Shown one piece after another: positions 1 through 6,052 of a DNA stretch of 6,260 bases. How positions within the stretch are numbered: the stretch's first letter is position 1; the number at the start of each line of letters is the position of its first letter. This DNA is from JBDKTK01 sp039680225. GTDB lineage: Bacteria; Desulfobacterota; Syntrophia; Syntrophales; UBA4778. Below the pieces are notes generated by a model that saw only the letters and a program-made list of their open reading frames with translations, did no database searches and was not told the origin of the DNA. The position numbers and the translations under genes are program-made. The stretch spans positions 1-6,260 of the forward strand of contig JBDKTK010000007.1 in NCBI GenBank assembly GCA_039680225.1, written 5' to 3'.

Positions 1-189
1 AGGGAGGAATGCATCCCCGAGGCATCGTTCATGGATGACCTGGGGGCGGACTCCCTGGATATTGTAGAGCTCATAATGGCAATGGAAGAAAATTTCGGAA
101 TCGAAATCACAGATGACGAGCTTTTGAAAATCAGGACAGTCAGGGATGCAATCGATTTCATCGTCAGAAAACGCGGGATGATAAACTGA
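1..189 (+). CDS. acpP: Acyl carrier protein, 3' part (5' end outside window)
   Basis: Carrier of growing acyl chains in type II fatty-acid synthesis, cytosolic. The visible 62 codons cover most of the usual ~78-residue protein; roughly the first 15 residues lie upstream. The phosphopantetheine attachment motif GADSLD is intact, with the modified serine encoded at 52-54, preceded by the typical F-x-D-D-L stretch. Helix II and III follow (ELIMAMEENFGIEI, then a TVRDAIDFI ending). The reading frame runs from base 1 to the TGA at 187-189. The region usually reading AEKI-x-TV is LLKIRTV here, and the tail is basic (RKRG), so it is a somewhat divergent ACP. Placement 31 bases before fabF supports the primary fatty-acid ACP rather than a polyketide or other specialised carrier, but the latter is not excluded. 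Confidence 0.93.
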   Translation, partial: REECIPEASFMDDLGADSLDIVELIMAMEENFGIEITDDELLKIRTVRDAIDFIVRKRGMIN

Positions 190-209
190 TCTTTTCAAGT
201 GTGTTTACC

Positions 210-214
210 GGGAG
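210..214 (+). promoter_or_regulatory. Ribosome binding site of fabF
   Basis: GGGAG lies six bases before the TTG at 221. It decides the fabF start: no in-frame ATG or GTG lies between acpP and this TTG, and the protein from here begins with the family-typical R-R-K-V-V-V-T-G. Confidence 0.6.
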
Positions 215-220
215 TTTGGA

Positions 221-1462
221 TTGAGGAGGAAGGTCGTTGTAACAGGGCTTGCCGCGGTAAGCCCGCTGGGTGATTCCCTCCAGGAGACCTGGAGCGGGAT
301 CTGTGCGGGAAAGTCGGGCATCTCCACCGTTACAAAATTTGACGCCTCGCAGTTCAGGACCCGGATAGGAGGGGAACTCAAAGGATTTGATCCGCTCGCT
401 TTCGTCAGTTCCAAGGAGCGGCGCCGGATCGACGATTTTATAATATATGCCCTGGCCTGTTCCGAAATGGCGCTGGCCGACTCGGGGCTCAAGATAGGTC
501 CGGGCAACGCCGGCCGGACCGGGGTGCTTATCGGGTCCGGAATAGGCGGGCTCGCGACGATCGAGCAGGAAAAAGACGTCCTCAACAACGGCGGTTTCAA
601 GAAGGTTTCACCGTTTACAATCCCGGCAGCGCTGGCCAACCTCGCAGCCGGCCAGGTCTCCATCCGTTTCGGCGCGAAAGGCCCGATCAGTTGCGTGGTC
701 ACCGCATGCGCGTCAGGGTCCCATTCCATAGGGGAAGCATTCAGGCTCATCAGGGACGGCTATGCCGACGCCATGATCACGGGCGGATCGGAAGCCGCCA
801 TCACGCCGCTGGGATACGCCGCGTTCGGGTCGATGCGGGCGTTCTCGACCCGCAACGATGAACCGGAAAAGGCGAGCCGGCCTTTTGATGCGGGGCGCGA
901 CGGCTTCGTGATGGGTGAGGGGTGCGGGATCCTGGTCCTGGAAGAGCTCTCGGCGGCCCTCGACAGGGGCGCGAAAATCCACGCGGAGGTCGCGGGCTAC
1001 GGTCTGACGAGCGACGCCTTCCATATCGCAGCTCCTCCTCCCGGCCACGAGGGCGCGGTCCGGTGCATGAGGATGGCCCTGGAAGACGCCGGCATGAGGC
1101 CCGAAGATATAGACTACGTGAACGCGCACGGCACTTCGACGCCGCTCAATGATTTATACGAAACCCAGGCTATAAAGGAAGTATTCGGCGAACATTGCCG
1201 GGCAATGGCCGTGAGTTCCACCAAGTCCATGACGGGCCACCTGCTGGGGGCTTCGGGAGGGCTGGAGGCCGCGATTTGCGTCAAGGCGATGCAGGATGGG
1301 ATCATCCCCCCGACGATAAACCTCGGTAACCCGGACACCGGGTGCGACCTGGACTTTGTGCCGCACCGGGCCCGCCCGGCAAAAATCAGGAATGTAATGA
1401 GCAACGCGTTCGGGTTCGGCGGGGCCAACGCGGTATTGATATTCAGAGAATATAATGGATGA
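221..1462 (+). CDS. fabF: Beta-ketoacyl-ACP synthase II (FabF), TTG start
   Basis: Elongating condensing enzyme of type II fatty-acid synthesis. It joins malonyl-ACP to an acyl-enzyme with loss of CO2. The 413-residue length is normal for FabF. The thiolase-fold catalytic triad is complete and falls exactly at the E. coli FabF numbers: Cys163 in TACASG, His303 in NAHGTSTPLND and His340 in MTGHLLGASG, with Lys335 in STKSMTGH. The C-terminal SNAFGFGGANA loop holds the gating phenylalanine and glycines. Cys-His-His separates it from FabH (Cys-His-Asn), and its position after acpP argues for FabF rather than FabB. Translation starts at TTG, read as Met, which may lower expression relative to ACP. 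The last 8 bases overlap rpiB, suggesting translational coupling. No domain is missing and no frameshift is seen. Confidence 0.97.
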   Translation: MRRKVVVTGLAAVSPLGDSLQETWSGICAGKSGISTVTKFDASQFRTRIGGELKGFDPLAFVSSKERRRIDDFIIYALACSEMALADSGLKIGPGNAGRTGVLIGSGIGGLATIEQEKDVLNNGGFKKVSPFTIPAALANLAAGQVSIRFGAKGPISCVVTACASGSHSIGEAFRLIRDGYADAMITGGSEAAITPLGYAAFGSMRAFSTRNDEPEKASRPFDAGRDGFVMGEGCGILVLEELSAALDRGAKIHAEVAGYGLTSDAFHIAAPPPGHEGAVRCMRMALEDAGMRPEDIDYVNAHGTSTPLNDLYETQAIKEVFGEHCRAMAVSSTKSMTGHLLGASGGLEAAICVKAMQDGIIPPTINLGNPDTGCDLDFVPHRARPAKIRNVMSNAFGFGGANAVLIFREYNG

Positions 1463-1907
1463 ACGACCCAGGCTGGCCATAGGTTCCGACCATGCCGGCC
1501 GCGAATTGAAAGAGAAGCTGAAAAGATATCTTGCCGGACGCGGATATCAGGTCGACGATGTGGGACCGTATTCTCCGGAGCCGGTGGACTACCCTGATTT
1601 CGGATCGCAAGTCGCTTTGCTGGTCAGTTCCGGCAAGGCCGGCAGGGGCATCCTGATCTGCGGTTCGGGAATCGGTATGTCCATAACGGCAAACAGGTAT
1701 CCGGGCGTCCGGGCGGCCCTGTGCCTCATTCCGGAACTGGCCCGTTTGAGCCGCGAGCACAATGATTCAAACATTCTCGTGCTGGCAGCGAGGTTTACGG
1801 AAGCTGCTCTGGCCGAAGAGATAACAGGCGTATGGCTCGATACCGCTTTCTCCGGGGATGAGCGCCATGCGAGACGCCTGGCCAAAATAGATTCTATAAA
1901 GTCCTGA
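1455..1907 (+). CDS. rpiB: Ribose-5-phosphate isomerase B
   Basis: Interconverts ribose 5-phosphate and ribulose 5-phosphate in the pentose phosphate pathway. The protein has 150 residues, normal for RpiB/LacAB family members. Visible motifs are GSDHAG near the N terminus (Asp12, His13), VDYPD at 44-48, the CGSGIG loop with the catalytic-base cysteine at Cys69, AN at 79-80 in the anion-hole region, LSREHND with His102 and Asn103, and a C-terminal arginine-rich RHARRL (137-142) expected to bind phosphate. The Cys69-type loop separates RpiB from LacA-like and mycobacterial-type members. The ATG sits inside fabF (8-base overlap, ATGGATGA) behind only a weak AGAGA-like site, so it probably relies on coupling to fabF. 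Its product ribulose 5-phosphate is the substrate of the RibB domain encoded downstream. rpiB next to or near glyA is also known elsewhere, for example in Bacillus. Confidence 0.96.
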   Translation: MDERPRLAIGSDHAGRELKEKLKRYLAGRGYQVDDVGPYSPEPVDYPDFGSQVALLVSSGKAGRGILICGSGIGMSITANRYPGVRAALCLIPELARLSREHNDSNILVLAARFTEAALAEEITGVWLDTAFSGDERHARRLAKIDSIKS

Positions 1908-1910
1908 TAA

Positions 1911-1967
1911 GCAGGCAGAATTGAGGCGGTTTGAGTCCGCCCTGCAAATAAAGTGCTGTTGATTTGC
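1911..1967 (+). other. Imperfect inverted repeats in the rpiB-glyA gap
   Basis: Two mutually exclusive or nested hairpins can be drawn in the 81-base gap before glyA. One pairs GGCGG (1925-1929) with CCGCC (1937-1941) around a 7-base loop. It can be extended by GCAG (1915-1918) with CTGC (1942-1945), leaving a one-sided 6-base bulge. The other pairs GCAAAT (1944-1949) with ATTTGC (1962-1967) around a 12-base loop. Neither is followed by a T run, so this is not a convincing intrinsic terminator. It could be an attenuator-like or RNA-stability element, or chance. I see no convincing -35/-10 promoter pair in the gap. Confidence 0.25.
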
Positions 1968-1974
1968 ACGCCAT

Positions 1975-1982
1975 GGAGGAGG
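1975..1982 (+). promoter_or_regulatory. Strong ribosome binding site of glyA
   Basis: GGAGGAGG, six bases before the ATG at 1989, is the best Shine-Dalgarno match in the window. It fixes the glyA start and suggests glyA is translated efficiently on its own, unlike the overlapping genes after it. The nearby ATG at 1973 is in a different frame. Confidence 0.75.
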
Positions 1983-1988
1983 ATCTGA

Positions 1989-3242
1989 ATGTCCATTTTG
2001 AAAAAAGTTGATCCGGAAGTCGCCGAGGCTATCTGGCAGGAAACAAAGCGTCAGTCCAGCAAGCTCGAGCTTATCCCCTCTGAGAATTTCGTCGACGAGG
2101 CCGTTTTGGAAGCCCAGGGCAGCATCATGACAAACAAGTACGCCGAGGGGTATCCGGGGAAAAGATACTATTACGGATGTGAATACGTCGACGTAGTGGA
2201 AGCCCTTGCCATCGAGCGCGCCAAGCAGATTTTCGGCGCGGACCACGTGAACGTGCAGCCCCACTCAGGGACCCAGGCCAACATGGCCGTTTATTTCGCG
2301 GCCCTCAACCCCGGCGACACGATCCTGGGCATGAACCTGGCCCACGGCGGCCACCTCTCCCACGGAAGCCCGGCAAATTTCTCCGGAAAGCTTTATAAAG
2401 TGGTCGCCTATGGCGTGGACAGGCAGACAGAAACGATCGACTTCAACGAGGTCGAGGACCAGGCGAAGAAACACAAGCCGAAAATAATCGTGGTCGGCGC
2501 AAGCGCCTACCCGCGGACAATTGATTTTGAGAAATTCCGTCAGATAGCCGATGCAACCGGCGCGATCATCATGGCCGATATCGCGCACATCGCCGGGCTG
2601 GTCGCCGCCGGCATCCACCCGAGCCCCATCCCGGTTTGTCAGTTCGTAACTACGACAACGCACAAGACCCTGCGCGGACCCCGCGGCGGCGTCATCATGT
2701 GCAAGGCGGATTATGCCAAGACCCTTGACAGCCGCGTGTTCCCGGGCAGCCAGGGCGGCCCCCTCATGCACGTGATCGCGGCCAAGGCCGTCGCCTTCAA
2801 AGAGGCGCTCTCTGATGACTTCAAGAATTACCAGAAACAGATAGTCAAAAATGCCAAAACGCTGGCGGCCGAGCTGATGGGAGCCGGTTTCAGGCTCGTC
2901 TCGGGCGGTACTGACAACCACCTGATGCTCATCGACCTGACCGAAAAGGGCATTACCGGAAAGGAAGCGGGACTGGCGCTTGACAAGGCGGGTATCACCG
3001 TCAACCAGAACATGATACCATTCGACACGCGCAGCCCCATGGTGACGAGCGGCGTCAGGCTGGGCACGCCAGCCATTACCACGCGGGGAATGAAAGAACC
3101 CGAGATGGTGGAGATCGCCCGGATGATCGCTTATGTTCTCAAGGACATCGGGAGCGAGGACAGGATCCTGGAAATCCGCAAAGAGGTCCAGGACCTCTGC
3201 AGCCGCTTCCCGCTTTATCCCGAAAGGATAGCCAAAGGATAA
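1989..3242 (+). CDS. glyA: Serine hydroxymethyltransferase
   Basis: PLP enzyme that converts serine plus tetrahydrofolate to glycine plus 5,10-methylene-THF, the main source of one-carbon units. The 417-residue length matches bacterial SHMT. The signature TTTTHKTLRGPRGG carries the PLP-binding Lys226 after His225. Other expected active-site residues are visible: Tyr51 and Glu53 in NKYAEGYPG, Tyr60-Tyr62 in the RYYYG stretch, HSGTQAN for cofactor phosphate binding, His122 in GGHLSHG, Asp197 and His200 in ADIAHIAGL, and Arg357 in SGVRLGTPAIT for the substrate carboxylate. Nothing is missing. It follows an 81-base gap and has a strong ribosome binding site, so it may head its own transcript. Its TAA shares one base with the deaminase ATG (TAATG). 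Together with that deaminase it supplies both substrates of thymidylate synthase. No glycine-riboswitch signature is seen upstream. Confidence 0.98.
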   Translation: MSILKKVDPEVAEAIWQETKRQSSKLELIPSENFVDEAVLEAQGSIMTNKYAEGYPGKRYYYGCEYVDVVEALAIERAKQIFGADHVNVQPHSGTQANMAVYFAALNPGDTILGMNLAHGGHLSHGSPANFSGKLYKVVAYGVDRQTETIDFNEVEDQAKKHKPKIIVVGASAYPRTIDFEKFRQIADATGAIIMADIAHIAGLVAAGIHPSPIPVCQFVTTTTHKTLRGPRGGVIMCKADYAKTLDSRVFPGSQGGPLMHVIAAKAVAFKEALSDDFKNYQKQIVKNAKTLAAELMGAGFRLVSGGTDNHLMLIDLTEKGITGKEAGLALDKAGITVNQNMIPFDTRSPMVTSGVRLGTPAITTRGMKEPEMVEIARMIAYVLKDIGSEDRILEIRKEVQDLCSRFPLYPERIAKG

Positions 3243-3709
3243 TGGCCGACAAAGCTGACAACTTCATGATGGAGCGCCCGAGCTGGGACGAGTATTTCCT
3301 GGACATAGTCAAGCTTGTGGCCAGGAGGTCGACCTGCCTGAGGCGCAGCGTCGGGGCCGTTCTCGTTATCGATAAAAGGATCCTGGCGACCGGGTACAAC
3401 GGCGCGCCCAGCGGGCTGAAGCATTGCGCCGAAGTGGGCTGCCTGAGGAAGAAAATGAATATCTCCTCGGGAGAGCGCCACGAGTTGTGCCGCGGCCTGC
3501 ATGCCGAGCAGAATGCCATCATCCAGTCGGCCCTGCACGGCGTGAGCGTCAAGGGAGCGACGCTGTATTGCACCAATCACCCTTGCATTATCTGCTCCAA
3601 GATGATTATCAATGCAGGAATCACCAGGGTCGTGTATAAAGACGGTTATCAGGACCCGATGGCCGAGGAGATCCTCAAGGAAGCCGGGGTTGAAAGTGTG
3701 AAGGCATGA
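3242..3709 (+). CDS. comEB: dCMP deaminase, ComEB family
   Basis: Zinc enzyme predicted to deaminate dCMP to dUMP, the precursor of dTMP. It has 155 residues, usual for bacterial dCMP deaminases. The catalytic zinc motif is complete: HAE at 87-89 (His87, proton-shuttling Glu89) and PCIIC with Cys115 and Cys118. The N-terminal RSTCLRRSVGAV and GYNGAPSG motifs mark the dCMP deaminase rather than the cytidine or tRNA-adenosine deaminase branch. Extra Cys/His residues (Cys32, Cys62, Cys67, His80, Cys83) resemble the second, structural zinc site known from phage T4 dCMP deaminase. The ATG overlaps the glyA stop by one base and the TGA overlaps nrdR by four, so it is surely co-translated with both. 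The symbol follows the Bacillus orthologue family; no competence role is implied. dCMP is the likely substrate by family and by its glyA neighbour. Confidence 0.93.
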   Translation: MADKADNFMMERPSWDEYFLDIVKLVARRSTCLRRSVGAVLVIDKRILATGYNGAPSGLKHCAEVGCLRKKMNISSGERHELCRGLHAEQNAIIQSALHGVSVKGATLYCTNHPCIICSKMIINAGITRVVYKDGYQDPMAEEILKEAGVESVKA

Positions 3710-4188
3710 GATGCCCTTATTGCGCGCACATTGAAAGCAGGGTCATCGATTCCCGCGACAGCAAGGAAGGGGATGCGATCCGCAGGCGCCGCGAATGCAT
3801 GGGCTGCGGCAAGAGGTTCACGACATACGAATACGTCGAGGAAGTCCTTCCCGTCATCATCAAGAAGGACGGGAGGCGCGAGCCCTTTGACCGTTCAAAA
3901 TTACTGTCCGGGATCAAGAAGGCCTGCCAGAAGCGGCCGATCAGCATCGCCGCAATCGAAGCGCTGATAGACAGGGTGGAACAGGCCTGCCGGGAAATCC
4001 AGGCCCCGGAAATACCGTCATCGCAGGTAGGCGAGAAAGTCATGGAAGAGCTCCATGACCTCGACGACGTTGCATATGTGAGGTTTGCTTCCGTTTACCG
4101 GCAATTCAGGGATACGGATGAATTCCTGGAGCAAATTGAAGACCTGAAGAAAAAAAGGAAGTCCGACCTGGCCAGAGAGACCAAGTAA
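3706..4188 (+). CDS. nrdR: NrdR, repressor of ribonucleotide reductase genes
   Basis: ATP/dATP-sensing transcriptional repressor of ribonucleotide reductase genes. The N terminus is a zinc ribbon, with MRCPYC (Cys3, Cys6) and CMGCGKRFTTYE (Cys31, Cys34) joined by the invariant D-S-R-D and I-RRRR-EC stretches that contact DNA. An ATP-cone domain follows at about 49-139, opening with KKDGRREPFDRSKL. Length is 160 residues, about normal, with a lysine/arginine-rich tail (KKKRKSDLARETK). The start is the ATG in the ATGA overlap with the deaminase stop; it gives the canonical M-R-C-P start, while the ATG five bases later is out of frame. Only weak purine-rich sequence precedes it, so coupling is likely. 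No NrdR box was recognised in this window, so its targets lie elsewhere. Its place beside glyA and dCMP deaminase groups dNTP control with thymidylate precursors. Confidence 0.97.
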   Translation: MRCPYCAHIESRVIDSRDSKEGDAIRRRRECMGCGKRFTTYEYVEEVLPVIIKKDGRREPFDRSKLLSGIKKACQKRPISIAAIEALIDRVEQACREIQAPEIPSSQVGEKVMEELHDLDDVAYVRFASVYRQFRDTDEFLEQIEDLKKKRKSDLARETK

Positions 4189-4820
4189 TGTTCACCGGAA
4201 TAATACAGGCGCTCGGCACGGTTAAAGCCCTGGCCCGCAAAGGCGAAGACGCCCTGCTGGAAATTGAAACGGGCATCACGTCAGCGGAGACAAAGATCGG
4301 GGACAGCATCGCCGTGAACGGGGCATGCCTGACCGTGACAAAGCTGGGCGGCAGGGGCTTTACGGCCGATGTATCCGCCGAAACCCTTGCCAGGACTACA
4401 ATCGGCGCTCTCAAGCGCGGGGACCGGGTCAACCTGGAAAAATCCCTGCGGGTCAGCGACCTGCTCGGCGGCCATCTCGTGCTCGGGCACGTGGACGGCG
4501 TCGGCAAGATCGTCGAGAGGACTGCGAAGTCAAATTCGATAATATTCGGCATAGAAATCGAAAGCGGGCTGTCCCGGTACATCGTGGAAAAAGGCTCGGT
4601 GGCCGTGGACGGGATAAGCCTGACCGTGAACCGGTGTGTCACAGGCAGGTTTTATATCAACATTATACCGCTCACGGCCGATGAAACGACCCTGGGTTTC
4701 AGGAAAAACGGCGACAGGGTCAATATTGAAACGGACATAATCGGGAAATACGTTGAGCGTTTCCTTACGCCGGAAAAAGGTCTTGACCTGAATTTCCTGG
4801 CGGAACATGGATTTAAATAG
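4188..4820 (+). CDS. ribE: Riboflavin synthase (alpha chain)
   Basis: Catalyses the last step of riboflavin synthesis: two 6,7-dimethyl-8-ribityllumazine molecules give one riboflavin and one aminopyrimidine. The hallmark start MFTGIIQ is present, and the 210-residue length is typical. Two tandem lumazine-binding beta-barrels are visible. The first has NGACLTVT (Cys47) and AETLARTT, then GGHLVLGHVDG with His101. The second runs from about 107-192, with VDGISLTVN (Ser144), IIPLTADETTLG and a GDRVNIETDIIGKY ending. These correspond to the Ser/Cys/His residues implicated in the E. coli enzyme. Translation starts inside the nrdR stop (TAATG), with AGAGAG seven bases upstream. This leaves no room for its own promoter or leader, so expression depends on the upstream transcript. 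It is called ribE here; some species use ribC for the same enzyme. Confidence 0.97.
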   Translation: MFTGIIQALGTVKALARKGEDALLEIETGITSAETKIGDSIAVNGACLTVTKLGGRGFTADVSAETLARTTIGALKRGDRVNLEKSLRVSDLLGGHLVLGHVDGVGKIVERTAKSNSIIFGIEIESGLSRYIVEKGSVAVDGISLTVNRCVTGRFYINIIPLTADETTLGFRKNGDRVNIETDIIGKYVERFLTPEKGLDLNFLAEHGFK

Positions 4821-4824
4821 GAAG
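4819..4824 (+). promoter_or_regulatory. Ribosome binding site of ribBA
   Basis: AGGAAG overlaps the ribE stop codon and ends six bases before the ATG at 4831. It favours 4831 over the in-frame ATG at 4807, which lies inside ribE behind a weaker GGCGGA and would add eight residues (MDLNRKKE) not typical of the family. Confidence 0.65.
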
Positions 4825-4830
4825 AAAGAA

Positions 4831-6039
4831 ATGGCAACCAGCACTATAAAAGAAGCAATTGAAGACATAAAGCAAGGCAAGATGATAATCCTCGTGGACG
4901 ATGAGGACCGGGAGAACGAAGGCGACCTCTGCATGGCCGCGGAACTGGCCACGCCCGAGGCGATCAATTTCATGGCCAAAAACGGCCGCGGTCTTATTTG
5001 CCTGACACTCAGCAATGAAATGGCGGACAGGCTTGAACTGCCGCTCATGGTCACCTCGAACAAATCGAGATTCGGCACCGCTTTTACAGTTTCGATAGAG
5101 GCAAGGAAGGGCGTCACTACAGGCATCTCAGCGGCAGACCGCGCCACCACCATATTGACGGCCGTTGCCGACGGGACCAAGCCGGACGACATCGTCAGCC
5201 CCGGGCACATTTTCCCGATCCGCGCCAAGGACGGAGGCGTTCTGGTCAGGACAGGCCAGACGGAAGGCTCGGTGGACCTGGCAAGGATGGCCGGCCTTAA
5301 GCACTCGGGCGTCATCTGCGAGATTATGAAAGATGACGGGACAATGGCCCGCATGCCGGACCTGGAGGTATTTGCCAGGGAACACGGGCTCAAAATTGTT
5401 ACTATAGCCGACCTCATCCAGTTCCGGATGCAGACTGAGAGCTTTGTCCGGCGGATTGCGACTGCCAATATTCCCACGCATTACGGCGGCGATTTCAGGA
5501 TAATAGTTTTTGAAAACGACATTGACCACATGCAGCACGTGGCGCTGGTCAAGGGCGAGATCGGCCCCGATGACGAGGTGCTCGTCCGCGTCCATTCCAA
5601 GTGCCTTACGGGCGACGTCTTCGGTTCGGCGCGCTGCGACTGCGGCGACCAGCTCCACACGGCCATGCACATGGTGGAGAAGGAAGGCAAGGGGATTATC
5701 GTCTACATGAACCAGGAAGGCCGCGGGATCGGCCTGGCCAACAAGATAAAGGCCTATGAACTGCAGGAACAGGGTCTGGATACCGTTCAGGCGAACATTG
5801 AACTCGGGTTCAAGCCTGACTTGCGCGACTACGGGATAGGGGCGCAGATCCTCGTCAACCTCGGCGTGAAGAAGATCAGGCTCATGACAAACAACCCCAA
5901 GAAGATAGTCGGCCTCGAGGGTTACGGGATAAAGTTTGTGGGCAGGGTCCCGATCGAAATAGAGCCCAACGAGAACAACATCAGGTATCTTTCGACCAAG
6001 AAAGACAAGATGGGACACATCTTGAAAATAAAACCTTGA
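4831..6039 (+). CDS. ribBA: Bifunctional DHBP synthase / GTP cyclohydrolase II (RibBA)
   Basis: Makes both precursors of riboflavin. The N-terminal RibB half (about 1-200) turns ribulose 5-phosphate into dihydroxybutanone phosphate plus formate. The C-terminal RibA half (about 205-400) opens GTP to the diaminopyrimidine. RibB shows DDEDRENEGD (Glu28 aligns with an E. coli metal ligand), GISAADR, SPGHIFP and VICE (Glu164). The E. coli metal-ligand His153 is Gln143 here (TGQTE). RibA aligns with E. coli RibA without gaps over the catalytic region (offset 204): zinc ligands Cys258, Cys269, Cys271; EGRGIG at 296; acid/base Asp330; Arg332; Thr353 and Lys358 in TNNPKK. Position 257, Glu in E. coli, is Lys. 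Total 402 residues, normal for the fusion. An alternative start at 4807 is less likely. RpiB upstream produces its sugar substrate. Confidence 0.97.
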   Translation: MATSTIKEAIEDIKQGKMIILVDDEDRENEGDLCMAAELATPEAINFMAKNGRGLICLTLSNEMADRLELPLMVTSNKSRFGTAFTVSIEARKGVTTGISAADRATTILTAVADGTKPDDIVSPGHIFPIRAKDGGVLVRTGQTEGSVDLARMAGLKHSGVICEIMKDDGTMARMPDLEVFAREHGLKIVTIADLIQFRMQTESFVRRIATANIPTHYGGDFRIIVFENDIDHMQHVALVKGEIGPDDEVLVRVHSKCLTGDVFGSARCDCGDQLHTAMHMVEKEGKGIIVYMNQEGRGIGLANKIKAYELQEQGLDTVQANIELGFKPDLRDYGIGAQILVNLGVKKIRLMTNNPKKIVGLEGYGIKFVGRVPIEIEPNENNIRYLSTKKDKMGHILKIKP

Positions 6040-6041
6040 AC

Positions 6042-6046
6042 GGAGA
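6042..6046 (+). promoter_or_regulatory. Ribosome binding site of ribH
   Basis: GGAGA stands 6 bases before the ATG at 6053 and touches the in-frame ATG at 6047 directly. This spacing selects 6053, giving M-A-K-V-V-E-G. Confidence 0.6.
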
Positions 6047-6052
6047 ATGGCT

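Noticed and set aside
205..750. Open frame on the - strand opposite fabF
   Set aside because: Composition is a mirror of the fabF codons, with no recognisable motif; fabF is intact here.
1921..1949. Sigma-70 type promoter for glyA (TTGAGG with GCAAAT 17 bases later)
   Set aside because: The -10 candidate matches only three of six consensus positions; too weak to report as a feature.
1925..1950. Intrinsic terminator after rpiB
   Set aside because: The GGCGG/CCGCC stem is short and is followed by CTGCAAATAAA rather than a T run.
1908..1988. Glycine riboswitch before glyA
   Set aside because: The gap is 81 bases and lacks the conserved glycine aptamer core segments; only short simple hairpins can be drawn.
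3242..3709. Deaminase as a RibD-type or tRNA adenosine deaminase
   Set aside because: GYNGAPSG, the Cys/His-rich insert and the HAEQNAI motif are those of dCMP deaminases, and no reductase domain follows.
4150..4157. A7-G run near the end of nrdR as a programmed frameshift site
   Set aside because: The phase relative to the nrdR frame does not give the canonical slippery codon pair, and it encodes an ordinary lysine/arginine-rich tail.
4807..4830. Upstream ATG start for ribBA, overlapping ribE
   Set aside because: It would add eight residues not typical of RibBA; the ATG at 4831 has a better-spaced AGGAAG site.
6047..6052. ATG at 6047 as the ribH start
   Set aside because: It lies almost on top of the GGAGA site; the ATG at 6053 has proper spacing.
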